Positions 16,568-25,329 of a stretch of 44,099 nt of DNA are shown piece after piece. The notes beneath the pieces are model-generated. The model made no database searches. It saw nothing but the letters and a program-made list of their open reading frames with translations, and was not told where the DNA came from. Every line of letters begins with the position of its first letter. Within the stretch, counting starts at the first letter, position 1. Origin of the DNA: JAJFUG01 sp964473155 (lineage in GTDB: Bacteria > Gemmatimonadota > Glassbacteria > GWA2-58-10); assembly GCA_964473155.1 (NCBI GenBank), contig CAYYNT010000030.1, positions 1-44,099 on the forward strand. The letters run 5' to 3'. The position numbers and the translations under genes are program-made.

Positions 16568-18253
16568 TCAGCCCTTGTACCCCGGCCCGCGCACGAACCG
16601 TCCGGGTTTCGCCCCGGTGTGCTCGCCATCCAGCAGAACCGGAACACCGTTCACCAGCACGTCCCGCACTCCCGTTGCGTACTGCATCGGCTGCTCGTAA
16701 GTCGAGTGGTCGATCACTGTCCGCGGGTCGAACACCACCACATCGGCGAAATAACCCGGCTTGAGCAAACCCCGGCGGGTGAGGCCCAGGTTCTCGGCGG
16801 GCAGGCCGCTCATCCGGCGCACGGCCTCGGCCAGGCTCAAGAGGCCCTGCTCCCGCGAGTAATAGCCCAGCACCCGCGCAAAAGTCCCGTAAGCCCGCGG
16901 GTGAGTGCTCGCCATGAGAAACACGCCCTCCGGGGCCGAGCTTTCGGCGTCCGACCCGAAACTGACCCACGGCAGGGACACCTTGCGCCGCACCTGCTCC
17001 TCGGACATCAGGAAATAGACGGTCTCCACCCGGCTGCCGTCGCGCACAACCAGGTCCATGGCGGTCACCGCCGGGCTTGTGCCGTTGCGCTCGGCCACCT
17101 GGGCCAGGGTCATGCCGGTCAAAGTCTTGAGAGAATCGTTCTTGAACGCCACCAGCCTCATGTTCTGCGGCCCGGTCAGGTAGAAAAAATTCTCCCAGCC
17201 ATCACCCGGCTCATTCATCTCGCGCTCCAGGCGCTTGCGTACGGCCGGGTCGCGCAGACGCTCCACCCAGGCGTCGAACCCGCCCTCCTGCACCCAGGTA
17301 GGCATGGCCGCGTAAAGTCCGGTGGCGGCCGCCGCATAGGGGTACATGTCGGCGGTAACATGCAGACCCTCGCCGCGCGCCTTCTCGATCTTCGCTATCG
17401 CCTCTTCCAGCTTGCCGTAGTTGACCTCTCCGGCGGCCTTGAAATGATAAATTTCACTGCGCGCCCCGGAGCCGCGGGCGATCTCCAGGAACTCGTCCAG
17501 CGCCTCCAGGAAACGGTTGCCCTCGGAACGAAGGTGCGAGATATATATACAGCCGTGCTGCGCCGCCACAGAGGCCAGGGCGGTCAGCTCCCCGGTGCTT
17601 GAGAACGATCCCGGCATGTAGATCAGGGACGAGGACACGCCCATCGCGCCCTCGGCCATGGCCTGGGCCGTCAGCTCTTTCATCCGTTCCAGCTCATCGG
17701 GGGATGGCGCGCGGTCCTCGTACCCCAGAACATGTATCCGTGGTGTGGCCGCCCCGATGAACGAGGCCACGTTGGTGGATACGCCCCGGCGCTCCAGGAA
17801 CTGAAGGTACTCACCCAGGGTGGTCCATTCTATGCCATAGCGGATATCGGCCTGACGGGCCTTCAGGTCCTGCTTCATCTTCTCGTTCAGCGGCCCCATC
17901 GACTCGCCCTCGCCCATCACCTCCAGGGTCACGCCCTGACGGATGTTGCTCTGGCTGCGGCCGTCCTCGATCAGCGCCTCCTGCGCCCAACTCAGCATGT
18001 TGATAAATCCCGGCGACACCGCCATCCCGGCCGCATCGATCTCTTTCAGCCCGCGGCAGCTCTCGCCCAGTGAACCTATGGCGATTATCGAATCCCCGCG
18101 TATCGCCAGGTCGGCCACGAACGGCTCCCCGCCGGTCCCGTCGTATACTGTGCCTCCACGGATAATCAGATCGGCCTGGAGCGGTGATTTCGAGCAGGAG
18201 CCTGTAAGAGAGAGCAACATAGGCAGGAGTGTGAGAAACGCGGAGCCGCGCAT
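16568..18253 (-). CDS. exported D-aminoacylase-like amidohydrolase
   Basis: A 561-residue member of the N-acyl-D-amino-acid deacylase branch of the amidohydrolases, with an N-terminal export signal and likely lipid anchor at C20 ('LTGSC'). 'ADLIIRGGTVYDGTGGEPFVADLAIRGDSIIAIG' is the composite beta-sandwich start; 'CIYISHLRSEG' and 'SEIYHFKAAG' keep the two later metal histidines; 'LPWVSFGSDAES' keeps the catalytic Asp; 'LKPGYFADVVVFDP' closes the domain. The canonical first metal motif (PGFIDxHxH) reads PGFINMLSW at 81-89, so both histidines are missing, and the bridging Cys position lies in 'LEVMGEGESM'. It may use one metal or have a changed substrate. ATG 18253 has GGAGGG eight bases upstream. 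It follows PBP1A on the same strand. Confidence 0.85.
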   Translation of the reverse strand: MRGSAFLTLLPMLLSLTGSCSKSPLQADLIIRGGTVYDGTGGEPFVADLAIRGDSIIAIGSLGESCRGLKEIDAAGMAVSPGFINMLSWAQEALIEDGRSQSNIRQGVTLEVMGEGESMGPLNEKMKQDLKARQADIRYGIEWTTLGEYLQFLERRGVSTNVASFIGAATPRIHVLGYEDRAPSPDELERMKELTAQAMAEGAMGVSSSLIYMPGSFSSTGELTALASVAAQHGCIYISHLRSEGNRFLEALDEFLEIARGSGARSEIYHFKAAGEVNYGKLEEAIAKIEKARGEGLHVTADMYPYAAAATGLYAAMPTWVQEGGFDAWVERLRDPAVRKRLEREMNEPGDGWENFFYLTGPQNMRLVAFKNDSLKTLTGMTLAQVAERNGTSPAVTAMDLVVRDGSRVETVYFLMSEEQVRRKVSLPWVSFGSDAESSAPEGVFLMASTHPRAYGTFARVLGYYSREQGLLSLAEAVRRMSGLPAENLGLTRRGLLKPGYFADVVVFDPRTVIDHSTYEQPMQYATGVRDVLVNGVPVLLDGEHTGAKPGRFVRGPGYKG

Positions 18254-18336
18254 GGACAGACCCTCCGGTTCCGTGACTGGAAAAGGGCCGGGCGGCCCCG
18301 CTGACGCCGCCCGGCTTAAAACGGCCTTGTTGAACG

Positions 18337-20448
18337 CTATTGCGAGTATATCGAGGGCTTGTGCACGAAACACTCCTCATTCTCGCCCGGCTCGGTGCCC
18401 ACCTTGAATATCTCGGTGTAAACCAGCTCCTGCGGACAGAACTTGGTCGCCAGCATGCCGCTGGCCTTGCAGATCAGGCGGGTCGTCAGGCCGTCGGCCG
18501 GGCTGTCGAAATCCCTTGGCGTGATTGTCTCATAGGCCACTTTCATGAACTCGGTCCAGATCGGCAGGGCCAGAAGGCTCCCCGTGCCGGTGCCGATAAT
18601 CCGCTGCGGGCGGTCGAAACCCACCCAAACGCCGCAGACCAGGTCGGGCGTGTAGCCCACGAACCAGGCGTCGGTGTAGTTGTTGGTCGTTCCGGTCTTG
18701 CCGCCGGCCGGGACGGTGAATCCGGCCTGACGGGCGCCGAAGCCCGTGCCGTGATCCACCACGTCACGCATCATGCTCAGCACTATGTAGGCGGTCTGCG
18801 GCGAAAGCGCCTCCTCACGGTCCGGCTGGAACGAGCGCACCAGGTTGCCCCGGCTGTCCCTTATCTCGCGGATCGCGCGCGGCCCCACCCGCACTCCCAG
18901 GTTGGGGAAAGTAGTATAGGCGCTCACCAGCTCGATCGGATACACATCCGCGCTGCCCACGGCCATCGACTCCACCGGCGGTATCTTCGACGTTATCCCC
19001 ATCCGGCGCGCATAGGCCGCCACGGTTTCGGGGCCCACGGTCATCAGGGTCTTTATCGCCACCAGGTTGACCGATTTCATCATCGCCGTGCGCAGCGTGA
19101 TCGGACCGAGGAACTCACCCTCGTAGTTGGAGGGCCGCCAGATCGTGCCATCCGCCTGGGGGATCGAAATCGGTGAGTCCTCGACCACCTGGCAGGCCGG
19201 GATGCCGTTGTCGATCGCCGCGGTGTAGACAAAAGGCTTGAACGAACTGCCCGGCTGCCGCAGGGCCTGCACCGCGCGGTTGAACTTGCTTTCCCAGTAG
19301 CTCCGCCCGCCGATCATCACCAGTATATCGCCGTCCTTGGGGTCCAGGGTAATCATCGCGCCCTGAAGGTAATCCGTGTTCGGCTGCTCGTTGTCCTGTA
19401 TCCGTCCCATCTCCAGTATCTTCTGGCGCGTGGGATGGCTGAAAACGCGTATCTTCCCGGCCTCAATAGTCAGTATATGCTCTTCCAGCGCCTTCTCGGC
19501 CGCGCGCTGCATCCGCACGTCCAGCGAGGTGTAGACCTGGAGGCCCAGACGGTAGAGGTCCTCCTCGGCGTAATCGCGCAGCAGAAGCTGACGCACATAG
19601 TCCACGAAATAAGGCGCGATCCACTCTCTCGATCTTCCGCCGGACAGGGTGATCGGCAGGCCCTTGACCGAATCCGCCGCCTGATGCATCAGGCAGCCGG
19701 TCTCGACCATGCAGTCCAGCACCCAGTTGCGCCGCTCGACAGCGGCTTCCATGTTGTTGATCGGGCTGTTGCGGCTGGGTGCGTTGGGCAGGCCGGCTAA
19801 CACGGCGCTCTCGGCCAGGTCAAGTTCGCTCACGTCCTTGCCGAAATAAGTGCGCGCCGCCTCCTGAATGCCCCAGGCCCCGCTGCCGAAATATATCTGG
19901 TTGAAATAGCGCTCGAGTATTTCATCCTTGGTGTATGTGCGCTCGATCTCCCAGGCCAGGATCGCTTCCCGCACCTTCCGGCTGTAAGTGCGCTCACGGG
20001 TCAGGAACAGCTCGCGGGCCAGTTGCTGGGTGATCGTCGAGCCGCCCTGCTGGATGCTCTGGGTGAGCTGGTTGATATAGAACGCCCGGATGACGCCCCA
20101 GACATCGATTCCCCAGTGCGTGTAGAACTTGCGGTCTTCCACGGAAAGAAGGGCGTTCTTCAGGTGCTGCGGTATCCTTTCCAGCGACACCGGCACCCGG
20201 CGCTCCGTATACAGTTCGGCCAGAAGCGTGCTGTCACGCGCGAAGATACGGGTCACCATGTTGGGCGGGTCCAGCTCCATCTTGGCTATCGAGGGCAGCC
20301 CGGCGCTGAAATACTTGAGCAGCCCGACTCCCATGCCCATCCCGAAAAAAATCGTGATCGTGGCCACGAACAAGCCCACCCGCAACAGTGCTCCGAAACG
20401 CGGTGAAACATCGCCCGATTGTTTTCTTTTCACTCTGCCCGCGGTCAT
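18337..20448 (-). CDS. mrcA: penicillin-binding protein 1A (bifunctional class A PBP)
   Basis: A membrane-anchored peptidoglycan synthase of 703 residues. A short cytoplasmic tail is followed by one membrane helix (about 21-45). The GT51 glycosyltransferase domain has catalytic E104 in 'SVEDRKFYTHWGID' and 'GGSTITQQLARELFL', then 'LERYFNQIYFGSGAWGIQEAA'. The transpeptidase domain has S401-SFK ('RQPGSSFKPF'), the second motif 'MKSVNLVAIK' and 'GGKTGTTNNYTDAWF'. The C-terminus has a Cys pair ('TRLICKASGMLATKFCPQE') common in this family. I start at ATG 20448 because AAGG lies four bases upstream; an ATG at 20460 lacks a ribosome site. The exported amidohydrolase follows 83 bases downstream. Confidence 0.95.
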   Translation of the reverse strand: MTAGRVKRKQSGDVSPRFGALLRVGLFVATITIFFGMGMGVGLLKYFSAGLPSIAKMELDPPNMVTRIFARDSTLLAELYTERRVPVSLERIPQHLKNALLSVEDRKFYTHWGIDVWGVIRAFYINQLTQSIQQGGSTITQQLARELFLTRERTYSRKVREAILAWEIERTYTKDEILERYFNQIYFGSGAWGIQEAARTYFGKDVSELDLAESAVLAGLPNAPSRNSPINNMEAAVERRNWVLDCMVETGCLMHQAADSVKGLPITLSGGRSREWIAPYFVDYVRQLLLRDYAEEDLYRLGLQVYTSLDVRMQRAAEKALEEHILTIEAGKIRVFSHPTRQKILEMGRIQDNEQPNTDYLQGAMITLDPKDGDILVMIGGRSYWESKFNRAVQALRQPGSSFKPFVYTAAIDNGIPACQVVEDSPISIPQADGTIWRPSNYEGEFLGPITLRTAMMKSVNLVAIKTLMTVGPETVAAYARRMGITSKIPPVESMAVGSADVYPIELVSAYTTFPNLGVRVGPRAIREIRDSRGNLVRSFQPDREEALSPQTAYIVLSMMRDVVDHGTGFGARQAGFTVPAGGKTGTTNNYTDAWFVGYTPDLVCGVWVGFDRPQRIIGTGTGSLLALPIWTEFMKVAYETITPRDFDSPADGLTTRLICKASGMLATKFCPQELVYTEIFKVGTEPGENEECFVHKPSIYSQ

Positions 20449-20671
20449 TAACCTTACCATCGTTTCTGTTATGATTCTCTGAATATGTATGCAATAAAAC
20501 GTATAAAATAAAACCTTTATAGCATTATCGCAAGCTGCCTGCCGGTAAGCGCCGGAACAGCCTTGCTTTTTAGGTCCTGTTTTATTATTAAATCTTGTTT
20601 ATGAAGTTCTTATGAAATTCAGACCTGGGTATGCCGCAAACGCGCGATCATCACAGGAGCGATGTCCTAAA

Positions 20672-21889
20672 ATGTCTTTCCCGCCACTCAATGAACAGAT
20701 GGACCTCATCCGCCGCGGCGCAGTGGAGATAATCTCGGAGGATGAACTCGAACGCAAGATAGGCAAAAGCCTGCGCACAGGCGTTCCTCTTACGATCAAG
20801 CAGGGCTTTGATCCCACCGCCCCGGACCTGCACCTGGGCCACACGGTCTCGATCCAGAAACTGCATGATTTCCAGAGTCTCGGACACCGGGTCGTGTTCC
20901 TGATAGGTGATTTCACCGCCATGATCGGCGATCCCACCGGGCGCAACGAAACCCGCCGCACCATGTCCCGCGAGGATGTCCTGGCCAACTCCGAAACCTA
21001 CAAGGAGCAGGTGTTCAAGATTCTCGACCCCGCGGCCACGGCCGTCGATTTCAACAGCCGCTGGCTCGGCAGTCTGGGCGTGGAGGGCCTTATGCAGCTC
21101 ACCGGCCTGTACACCGTGGCCCGGATGCTTGAGCGGGACGATTTCGCCAAGCGCTACGCCGAGGGCCGCCCCATCTCCATCCTCGAATTCCTTTATCCCC
21201 TGATGCAGGGCTACGACTCGGTGGCCCTCAAATCGGATGTCGAGCTGGGCGGCACGGACCAGAAATTCAATCTCCTGGTCGGTCGGGACCTTCAGCGCGC
21301 CTGGAACCAGGAACCGCAGGTGGTCCTGACCATGCCGCTGCTGGTGGGGCTGGACGGGGTCAATAAGATGAGCAAGAGCCTGGGCAACTATATCGGGATC
21401 AGCGAGCCGCCCGAGCAGATTTACGGCAAGATCATGTCCATACCGGACAACATGATCTACACCTACTACGAGCTGGTGGCCGCCGCCCCGCTGGACAAGC
21501 TGCACCGGGTGAAAACCGCCTTGGACAACGGGACCAACCCGCGCGACATCAAGCGCGACCTGGCCCTGGATGTGACCGCTCTGTACCATGGAATGGATGC
21601 CGCATCGGCGGCGCGGGAGCATTTCGAACAGGTGGTGGTGCGCAAAGAGCGCCCGGACGAGGTCGAACGCCACAGCCTTCCCGCCGGGGGCGATCCGGTC
21701 TGGCTGCCCGGGCTTCTGCGCGACGCCGGCCTGGTGGCCAGTTCCAGCGAGGCCTCGCGCATGATCCGTCAGGGCGCGGTTTTCGTGAATGACAGCAAGG
21801 TCGCGGACACCGATTTCAAGCTCCAGCCGGCCGGGGAGTATTTCTTGCGCGTGGGCAAGCGGCGCTTCGCCCGGCTGGTGTTCGAGTAG
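20672..21889 (+). CDS. tyrS: tyrosyl-tRNA synthetase
   Basis: The class I aminoacyl-tRNA synthetase that charges tRNA-Tyr. The Rossmann core carries HLGH at 54-57 (HIGH motif) after 'TIKQGFDPTAPDL', 'LGGTDQKFNLLVGRDLQR' and KMSKS at 232-236. A C-terminal S4 RNA-binding domain ends the protein ('SSSEASRMIRQGAVFVNDSKVADTDFKL'). The 405-residue length and 'GGTDQKFNLLVGR' fit the long TyrZ-type bacterial enzyme. The start at 20672 (MSFPPLNEQ) has AGGAG at 20655-20659, a rather wide 12-base gap. An ATG at 20612 lacks a ribosome site. It heads a six-gene run on the plus strand. The 223 bases upstream, shared with PBP1A, show no clear T-box. Confidence 0.95.
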   Translation: MSFPPLNEQMDLIRRGAVEIISEDELERKIGKSLRTGVPLTIKQGFDPTAPDLHLGHTVSIQKLHDFQSLGHRVVFLIGDFTAMIGDPTGRNETRRTMSREDVLANSETYKEQVFKILDPAATAVDFNSRWLGSLGVEGLMQLTGLYTVARMLERDDFAKRYAEGRPISILEFLYPLMQGYDSVALKSDVELGGTDQKFNLLVGRDLQRAWNQEPQVVLTMPLLVGLDGVNKMSKSLGNYIGISEPPEQIYGKIMSIPDNMIYTYYELVAAAPLDKLHRVKTALDNGTNPRDIKRDLALDVTALYHGMDAASAAREHFEQVVVRKERPDEVERHSLPAGGDPVWLPGLLRDAGLVASSSEASRMIRQGAVFVNDSKVADTDFKLQPAGEYFLRVGKRRFARLVFE

Positions 21890-21908
21890 AGACATCCGGA
21901 GAAACGGC

Positions 21909-22499
21909 ATGACCGGAAAATTAATGCGATACGCGCACCTTTATGCTGGTCTGTTCATCAGCCCTTTCATCGTTCTTTTTGCTTTGACAGCCGTCTTTTT
22001 CAACCATGCCCTGTCACCGTCGGCGGCAAGTGACACCCGGTATACCAAAGGTGTCAGGCTGCAATTCGATCCTGCCATGGATAACCTCCCACTGGCCAGG
22101 GAAATCCTGCAGCAGCTCGGCATCCGCGGCGAAATAATGTTCGTGGGAAGAAACCCAGGCTCAATGTACATTCCGGTCGTCCGGCCGGATGAAAAAATTA
22201 TCGTGAACGTCGATTTCGCCACCCGCGAGGCGAACGTTCAAAGGGAAAGGCAGGGGCTGTACGAGGCACTGCTTTACATGCACAAGTCGCCGGGACCCCA
22301 CGTTGCCGCCATCCGTGGCAACTGGTGGCTTACAAGGCTCTGGGGCTCTCTCGCTGATTGTACTGTTCTGCTGACACTGTTCCTTACGGTCAGCGGTGTT
22401 TATCTCTGGTTTATGTCCGGGCTGCAGCGGCGTAGTGGATTAATTCTTTCCGCTGCCGGCTGCATTCTGTTTATGTCTTTTATCGCGCTGCTTGTCTGA
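21909..22499 (+). CDS. PepSY-type membrane protein, first of a tandem pair
   Basis: A 196-residue inner-membrane protein. The N-terminal helix (about 9-32, 'LYAGLFISPFIVLFALTAVFFN') is of the PepSY-associated TM type. A periplasmic PepSY-like domain follows ('LPLAREILQQLGIRGEI' to 'FATREANVQRERQGLYEALLYMHKSPG'), then two C-terminal helices. It resembles the front half of PiuB-type iron-uptake reductases but is less than half their length. GGAG at 21898-21901 lies seven bases before ATG 21909. It follows tyrS by 19 bases and precedes a clear paralogue by 22. The function is unknown; heme or ferric-siderophore reduction is possible from the family, but haem-ligand histidines are not obviously paired. 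Confidence 0.75.
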   Translation: MTGKLMRYAHLYAGLFISPFIVLFALTAVFFNHALSPSAASDTRYTKGVRLQFDPAMDNLPLAREILQQLGIRGEIMFVGRNPGSMYIPVVRPDEKIIVNVDFATREANVQRERQGLYEALLYMHKSPGPHVAAIRGNWWLTRLWGSLADCTVLLTLFLTVSGVYLWFMSGLQRRSGLILSAAGCILFMSFIALLV

Positions 22500-22521
22500 G
22501 CCGGACAGGGAGAAGACAAGC

Positions 22522-23160
22522 ATGGCGAAAATACAAGGCGGCCTCGAAAAGCTCATCTGGGACGGGCACCTGTTCGCCGGACTGTTACTGTTGACCGGCA
22601 TCTGGATTTTCTTCCTCGGCGGCCTGCTGCTGAACCATCCGTTGTGGAAAATATCCGGTTTCTGGAACAGCCGGAAACATTCGACCGAGATGCTTTCTTT
22701 CTCCCAGCTAACGCAGATGGATGATACGGGCCGGGCCGCCGAACTTGTGGATCAACTCGGTCTGAGCGGTGAAATCGAGCAGGTGAAATCGTTTCCGGGC
22801 GGTGATAGTTTGAGCCTCACCCTGGTCCGCCCCGGAGCGATTCTGAATATCACGGCCTTCCCGCAGAAAAGGGTGGCCAAGCTGGAATCGAACCGTGTAA
22901 ATGCCTCGGGTGCGCTACAGATGCTGCACACGTTCAGTGGTGTGCGTATCGGTGAACCCGCCAGAAAAAGAGACTGGCTCCTGACCCGCATCTGGAGTGT
23001 GACCATGGATGCGGTTTCAATCGGCCTGCTGCTGGTTGTCGCCGGTGGTCTGTATCTTGCTTTCCGCAGGCAGCAGGCTTACGGCCCGAAGATTATCGCT
23101 CTCGGTCTGGGTGTAGCGGCCTGCTGCTTTTTCCTGTTTGGCTCAGGGTGGTTCTTTTAA
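22522..23160 (+). CDS. PepSY-type membrane protein, second of a tandem pair
   Basis: A 212-residue paralogue of the preceding gene with the same plan: N-terminal helix ('HLFAGLLLLTGIWIFFLGGLLLNHP'), a periplasmic PepSY-like domain ('RAAELVDQLGLSGEIEQV' to 'GALQMLHTFSGV') and two C-terminal helices. Shared landmarks with gene 1 are 'QLGxxGEI', 'ALxxxHxxxG' and 'WLLTRIW/WLTRLW' before the last helices. GGGAG at 22508-22512 supports ATG 22522. The two probably form a heteromeric membrane complex, an inference from pairing. The radical SAM gene follows after eight bases. Confidence 0.75.
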   Translation: MAKIQGGLEKLIWDGHLFAGLLLLTGIWIFFLGGLLLNHPLWKISGFWNSRKHSTEMLSFSQLTQMDDTGRAAELVDQLGLSGEIEQVKSFPGGDSLSLTLVRPGAILNITAFPQKRVAKLESNRVNASGALQMLHTFSGVRIGEPARKRDWLLTRIWSVTMDAVSIGLLLVVAGGLYLAFRRQQAYGPKIIALGLGVAACCFFLFGSGWFF

Positions 23161-23168
23161 GTAGAGAA

Positions 23169-23951
23169 ATGAATAACGGGACGATGAAAAACAGACCTCT
23201 TCAGACAAGAATAATCTATGGCCCGGTGCAGAGCCGCCGTCTCGGCCGCTCCCTCGGCGTCAATATACTTCCCACACAGTGGAAAGTCTGCACCTTCGAC
23301 TGCCTCTACTGCCAGTACGGCTGGACCTGCTGCCAGTGGGAGGACCAGGCGGGCGATCAGCTCGGTCTGCCCACTCCGGATGAGGTGGCCGAGGCGCTCG
23401 AAGCCGCCCTGCTCCAGAAGGGGCAGGTGGATGCCATAACGCTGGCCGGTAACGGCGAACCGACCCTGCACCCCCGCTTCGGGGAGATCGCCCGCCTGGT
23501 CGCCACGGTGCGTGACAGCCGCGCACCAGGAGTTCCGGTGGTGATACTCTCCAACAGTTCCACCCTTACCTCGCCAGAGGTGCGCGACGCGTTCCGCTTC
23601 ATCGACCGGCCGGTAATGAAACTGGATGCCGGCAGCGCCAGCCTTTTCGCTTCGGTCAACCGGCCCCGTTCCGGAATACAGTACGGCCATATGGTCGAGG
23701 CCCTGGCCGCGCTTGAACGGGTGGAAATCCAGTCGCTGTTTTTCGATGGGCCGGTGAGCAACACCGGGCCGAAAGACATAGACCTCTGGCTGGCAGCCCT
23801 GGAGCGGGTCCATCCGGTGGCGCTTCAAGTCTACAGCCTTGACCGGACTCCCGCGGAAAGCCGCCTGCTTCAGGTGAGCCGGGAGCGCCTGGAGGAGATA
23901 GCCGATGCCGCCAGGAATCATCTGCCGGGCCTGCGGGTGGATGTTTTCTGA
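23169..23951 (+). CDS. radical SAM protein (COG0731-like)
   Basis: A 260-residue cytoplasmic enzyme with a radical-SAM [4Fe-4S] motif CTFDCLYC (C41, C45, C48), preceded by 'IIYGPVQSRRLGRSLGVNILP' and followed by the SAM-binding 'ITLAGNGEPTLHP'. This order is typical of the COG0731 radical SAM group related to wyosine enzymes. No auxiliary cluster cysteines are evident at the C-terminus. I start at ATG 23169; another in-frame ATG at 23184 is also possible. The ORF can be extended upstream into the preceding gene, which is unlikely. The substrate is unknown; the neighbouring PepSY pair and aminotransferase do not settle it. Confidence 0.85.
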   Translation: MNNGTMKNRPLQTRIIYGPVQSRRLGRSLGVNILPTQWKVCTFDCLYCQYGWTCCQWEDQAGDQLGLPTPDEVAEALEAALLQKGQVDAITLAGNGEPTLHPRFGEIARLVATVRDSRAPGVPVVILSNSSTLTSPEVRDAFRFIDRPVMKLDAGSASLFASVNRPRSGIQYGHMVEALAALERVEIQSLFFDGPVSNTGPKDIDLWLAALERVHPVALQVYSLDRTPAESRLLQVSRERLEEIADAARNHLPGLRVDVF

Positions 23952-24007
23952 ACCGGACAGAATCAGATGCGATGCGGGCCGCTCGCCCGCGGAAAAGGAA
24001 ATGTCCA

Positions 24008-25249
24008 ATGTCCAAGCTTGCGATCAATGGCGGCCGCCCGGTGCGGGAAACGCCGTTCCCCAAGTGGCCCTACTGGGATGCGAACGAGCTGAAAGCGGTT
24101 CAGGAGGTGATCCATAGCGGCGTCTGGGGCATCAACGGCAGCCGCGTGCGCCAGTTCGAGGAAAAATTCTCGCGCTATCTGGACTGCACACACGGCATCG
24201 CCATGTCCAGCGGGACACTCGCCCTGCGCGCGGCGCTTGTGGCGGCCGGTCTGCCTGCCGGTTGCGAGGTGATTGTCCCGGCCTATACTTTCGTCGCCAC
24301 GGCCACGGCAGTGCTCGAAGCCAATATGGTTCCAGTGTTCGCGGACATCGAGCCTGAAACCTGCAATATCTCCGCCGAGTCCGCGGCGGCTCTGATCACG
24401 GAAAACACCCGCGCCATCCTTCCGGTGCACCTGGCCGGCGTCCCGGCGGACATGGACGGTATCAACGCCCTGGCGGCGAAACACTCCCTCGTGGTGATCG
24501 AAGATGCCTGTCAGGCCTGGGGCAGCGAGTACAATGGGCGCAAGGCCGGTTCTCTCGGCGCCGCCGGGACTTTCAGCTTCCAGAGTTCCAAGCATATCAC
24601 CGGAGGCGAGGGCGGCTTCGTGAGTACAAACAGCGAGAAGCTGGCCGAAAACTGCCGCTCTTTCATCAACTGCGGACGGGTGCGTGGGGGTCTCTGGCAC
24701 GAGCACGGCATCCTCGGCGGCAATTACCGCCTGAGCGAGCTTCAGGCCGCTGTGATCATGACCCAGTTCGAACGCTACGAACCTATGCTCGCCCGAAGGC
24801 AGGAAGCCGCGGCGTTCCTGCGCCGCGAACTGGCCGCTGTCGAGGGCATTTCACCCCTGAACCTGCCCTCTTACGCTACGGCCTCCAGTTGCCATTTCCT
24901 GATTCTGCGTTACGACCAGACGGCCTGGGGCGGGCTGAGCAAGGACAGGTTCATAAAAGCCCTGAACGCCGAGGGCATCCAGCCGGCGCACGGCGGTTAT
25001 TACATACCGATCTACCGTCAGAAATTCCTGCTTGAAAAGAACGTGGGGCCTTACGAACGCATTCACAGCCATGTGTTCCACGGCGGGGTGATCGATTATG
25101 CGAAATTCTCCTGTCCTGTAGCCGAGAGAATGACCGGCAGCGAGGCGCTCTGGCTGCTCCAGAACCTCCTTCTCTCCGATCAGCCGGGCCTGGAGGACAT
25201 TGTCGACGCTTTCCGCAAACTGCGGGACAATTATCGCGAACTGCTCTGA
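24008..25249 (+). CDS. DegT/DnrJ/EryC1/StrS-family PLP aminotransferase
   Basis: A 413-residue fold-type I PLP enzyme, usually transferring an amino group to a keto-sugar. It shows 'GVWGINGSRVRQFEEKFSRYL', 'MSSGTLALRAAL', 'VIVPAYTFVATATAVLEANMVPVFADIEP', 'VIEDACQAWGSEYNGRKAGSLGAAGTFSFQSSKHITGGEGG' with PLP-binding D166/Q169 and Schiff-base K195, and 'NYRLSELQAAVIMTQFER'. ATG 24008 has AAGGA about eight bases upstream; an out-of-frame ATG lies at 24001. No sugar-nucleotide genes are next to it. The opening 'LAINGGRPVRETPFPKWP' is typical of the catabolic StrS-like subgroup often found with sugar dehydrogenases. Substrate not determined. Confidence 0.9.
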   Translation: MSKLAINGGRPVRETPFPKWPYWDANELKAVQEVIHSGVWGINGSRVRQFEEKFSRYLDCTHGIAMSSGTLALRAALVAAGLPAGCEVIVPAYTFVATATAVLEANMVPVFADIEPETCNISAESAAALITENTRAILPVHLAGVPADMDGINALAAKHSLVVIEDACQAWGSEYNGRKAGSLGAAGTFSFQSSKHITGGEGGFVSTNSEKLAENCRSFINCGRVRGGLWHEHGILGGNYRLSELQAAVIMTQFERYEPMLARRQEAAAFLRRELAAVEGISPLNLPSYATASSCHFLILRYDQTAWGGLSKDRFIKALNAEGIQPAHGGYYIPIYRQKFLLEKNVGPYERIHSHVFHGGVIDYAKFSCPVAERMTGSEALWLLQNLLLSDQPGLEDIVDAFRKLRDNYRELL

Positions 25250-25282
25250 TATAGAACCGGCAGGCATTTCGCTTCACACCGG

Positions 25283-25316
25283 ACCCCGCGGTGCAGCACT
25301 CCGCGGGGTTCTTTAT
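25283..25316 (+). terminator. hairpin between the aminotransferase and folC
   Basis: ACCCCGCGG (25283-25291) pairs with CCGCGGGGT (25301-25309) around a 9-base loop, followed by TCTTTAT. The T-tract is weak, so it may attenuate rather than end the transcript before folC. Confidence 0.55.
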
Positions 25317-25329
25317 CGGAGCCTGGGGC

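Noticed and set aside
20449..20671. T-box riboswitch before tyrS
   Set aside because: I could not find the T-box core sequence or a terminator/antiterminator pair in the 223-base gap.
20651..21910. Long minus-strand ORF of 419 codons opposite tyrS
   Set aside because: The plus strand encodes an unmistakable TyrRS. The antisense frame is open only because of the high-GC codon pattern, and it shows no domain.
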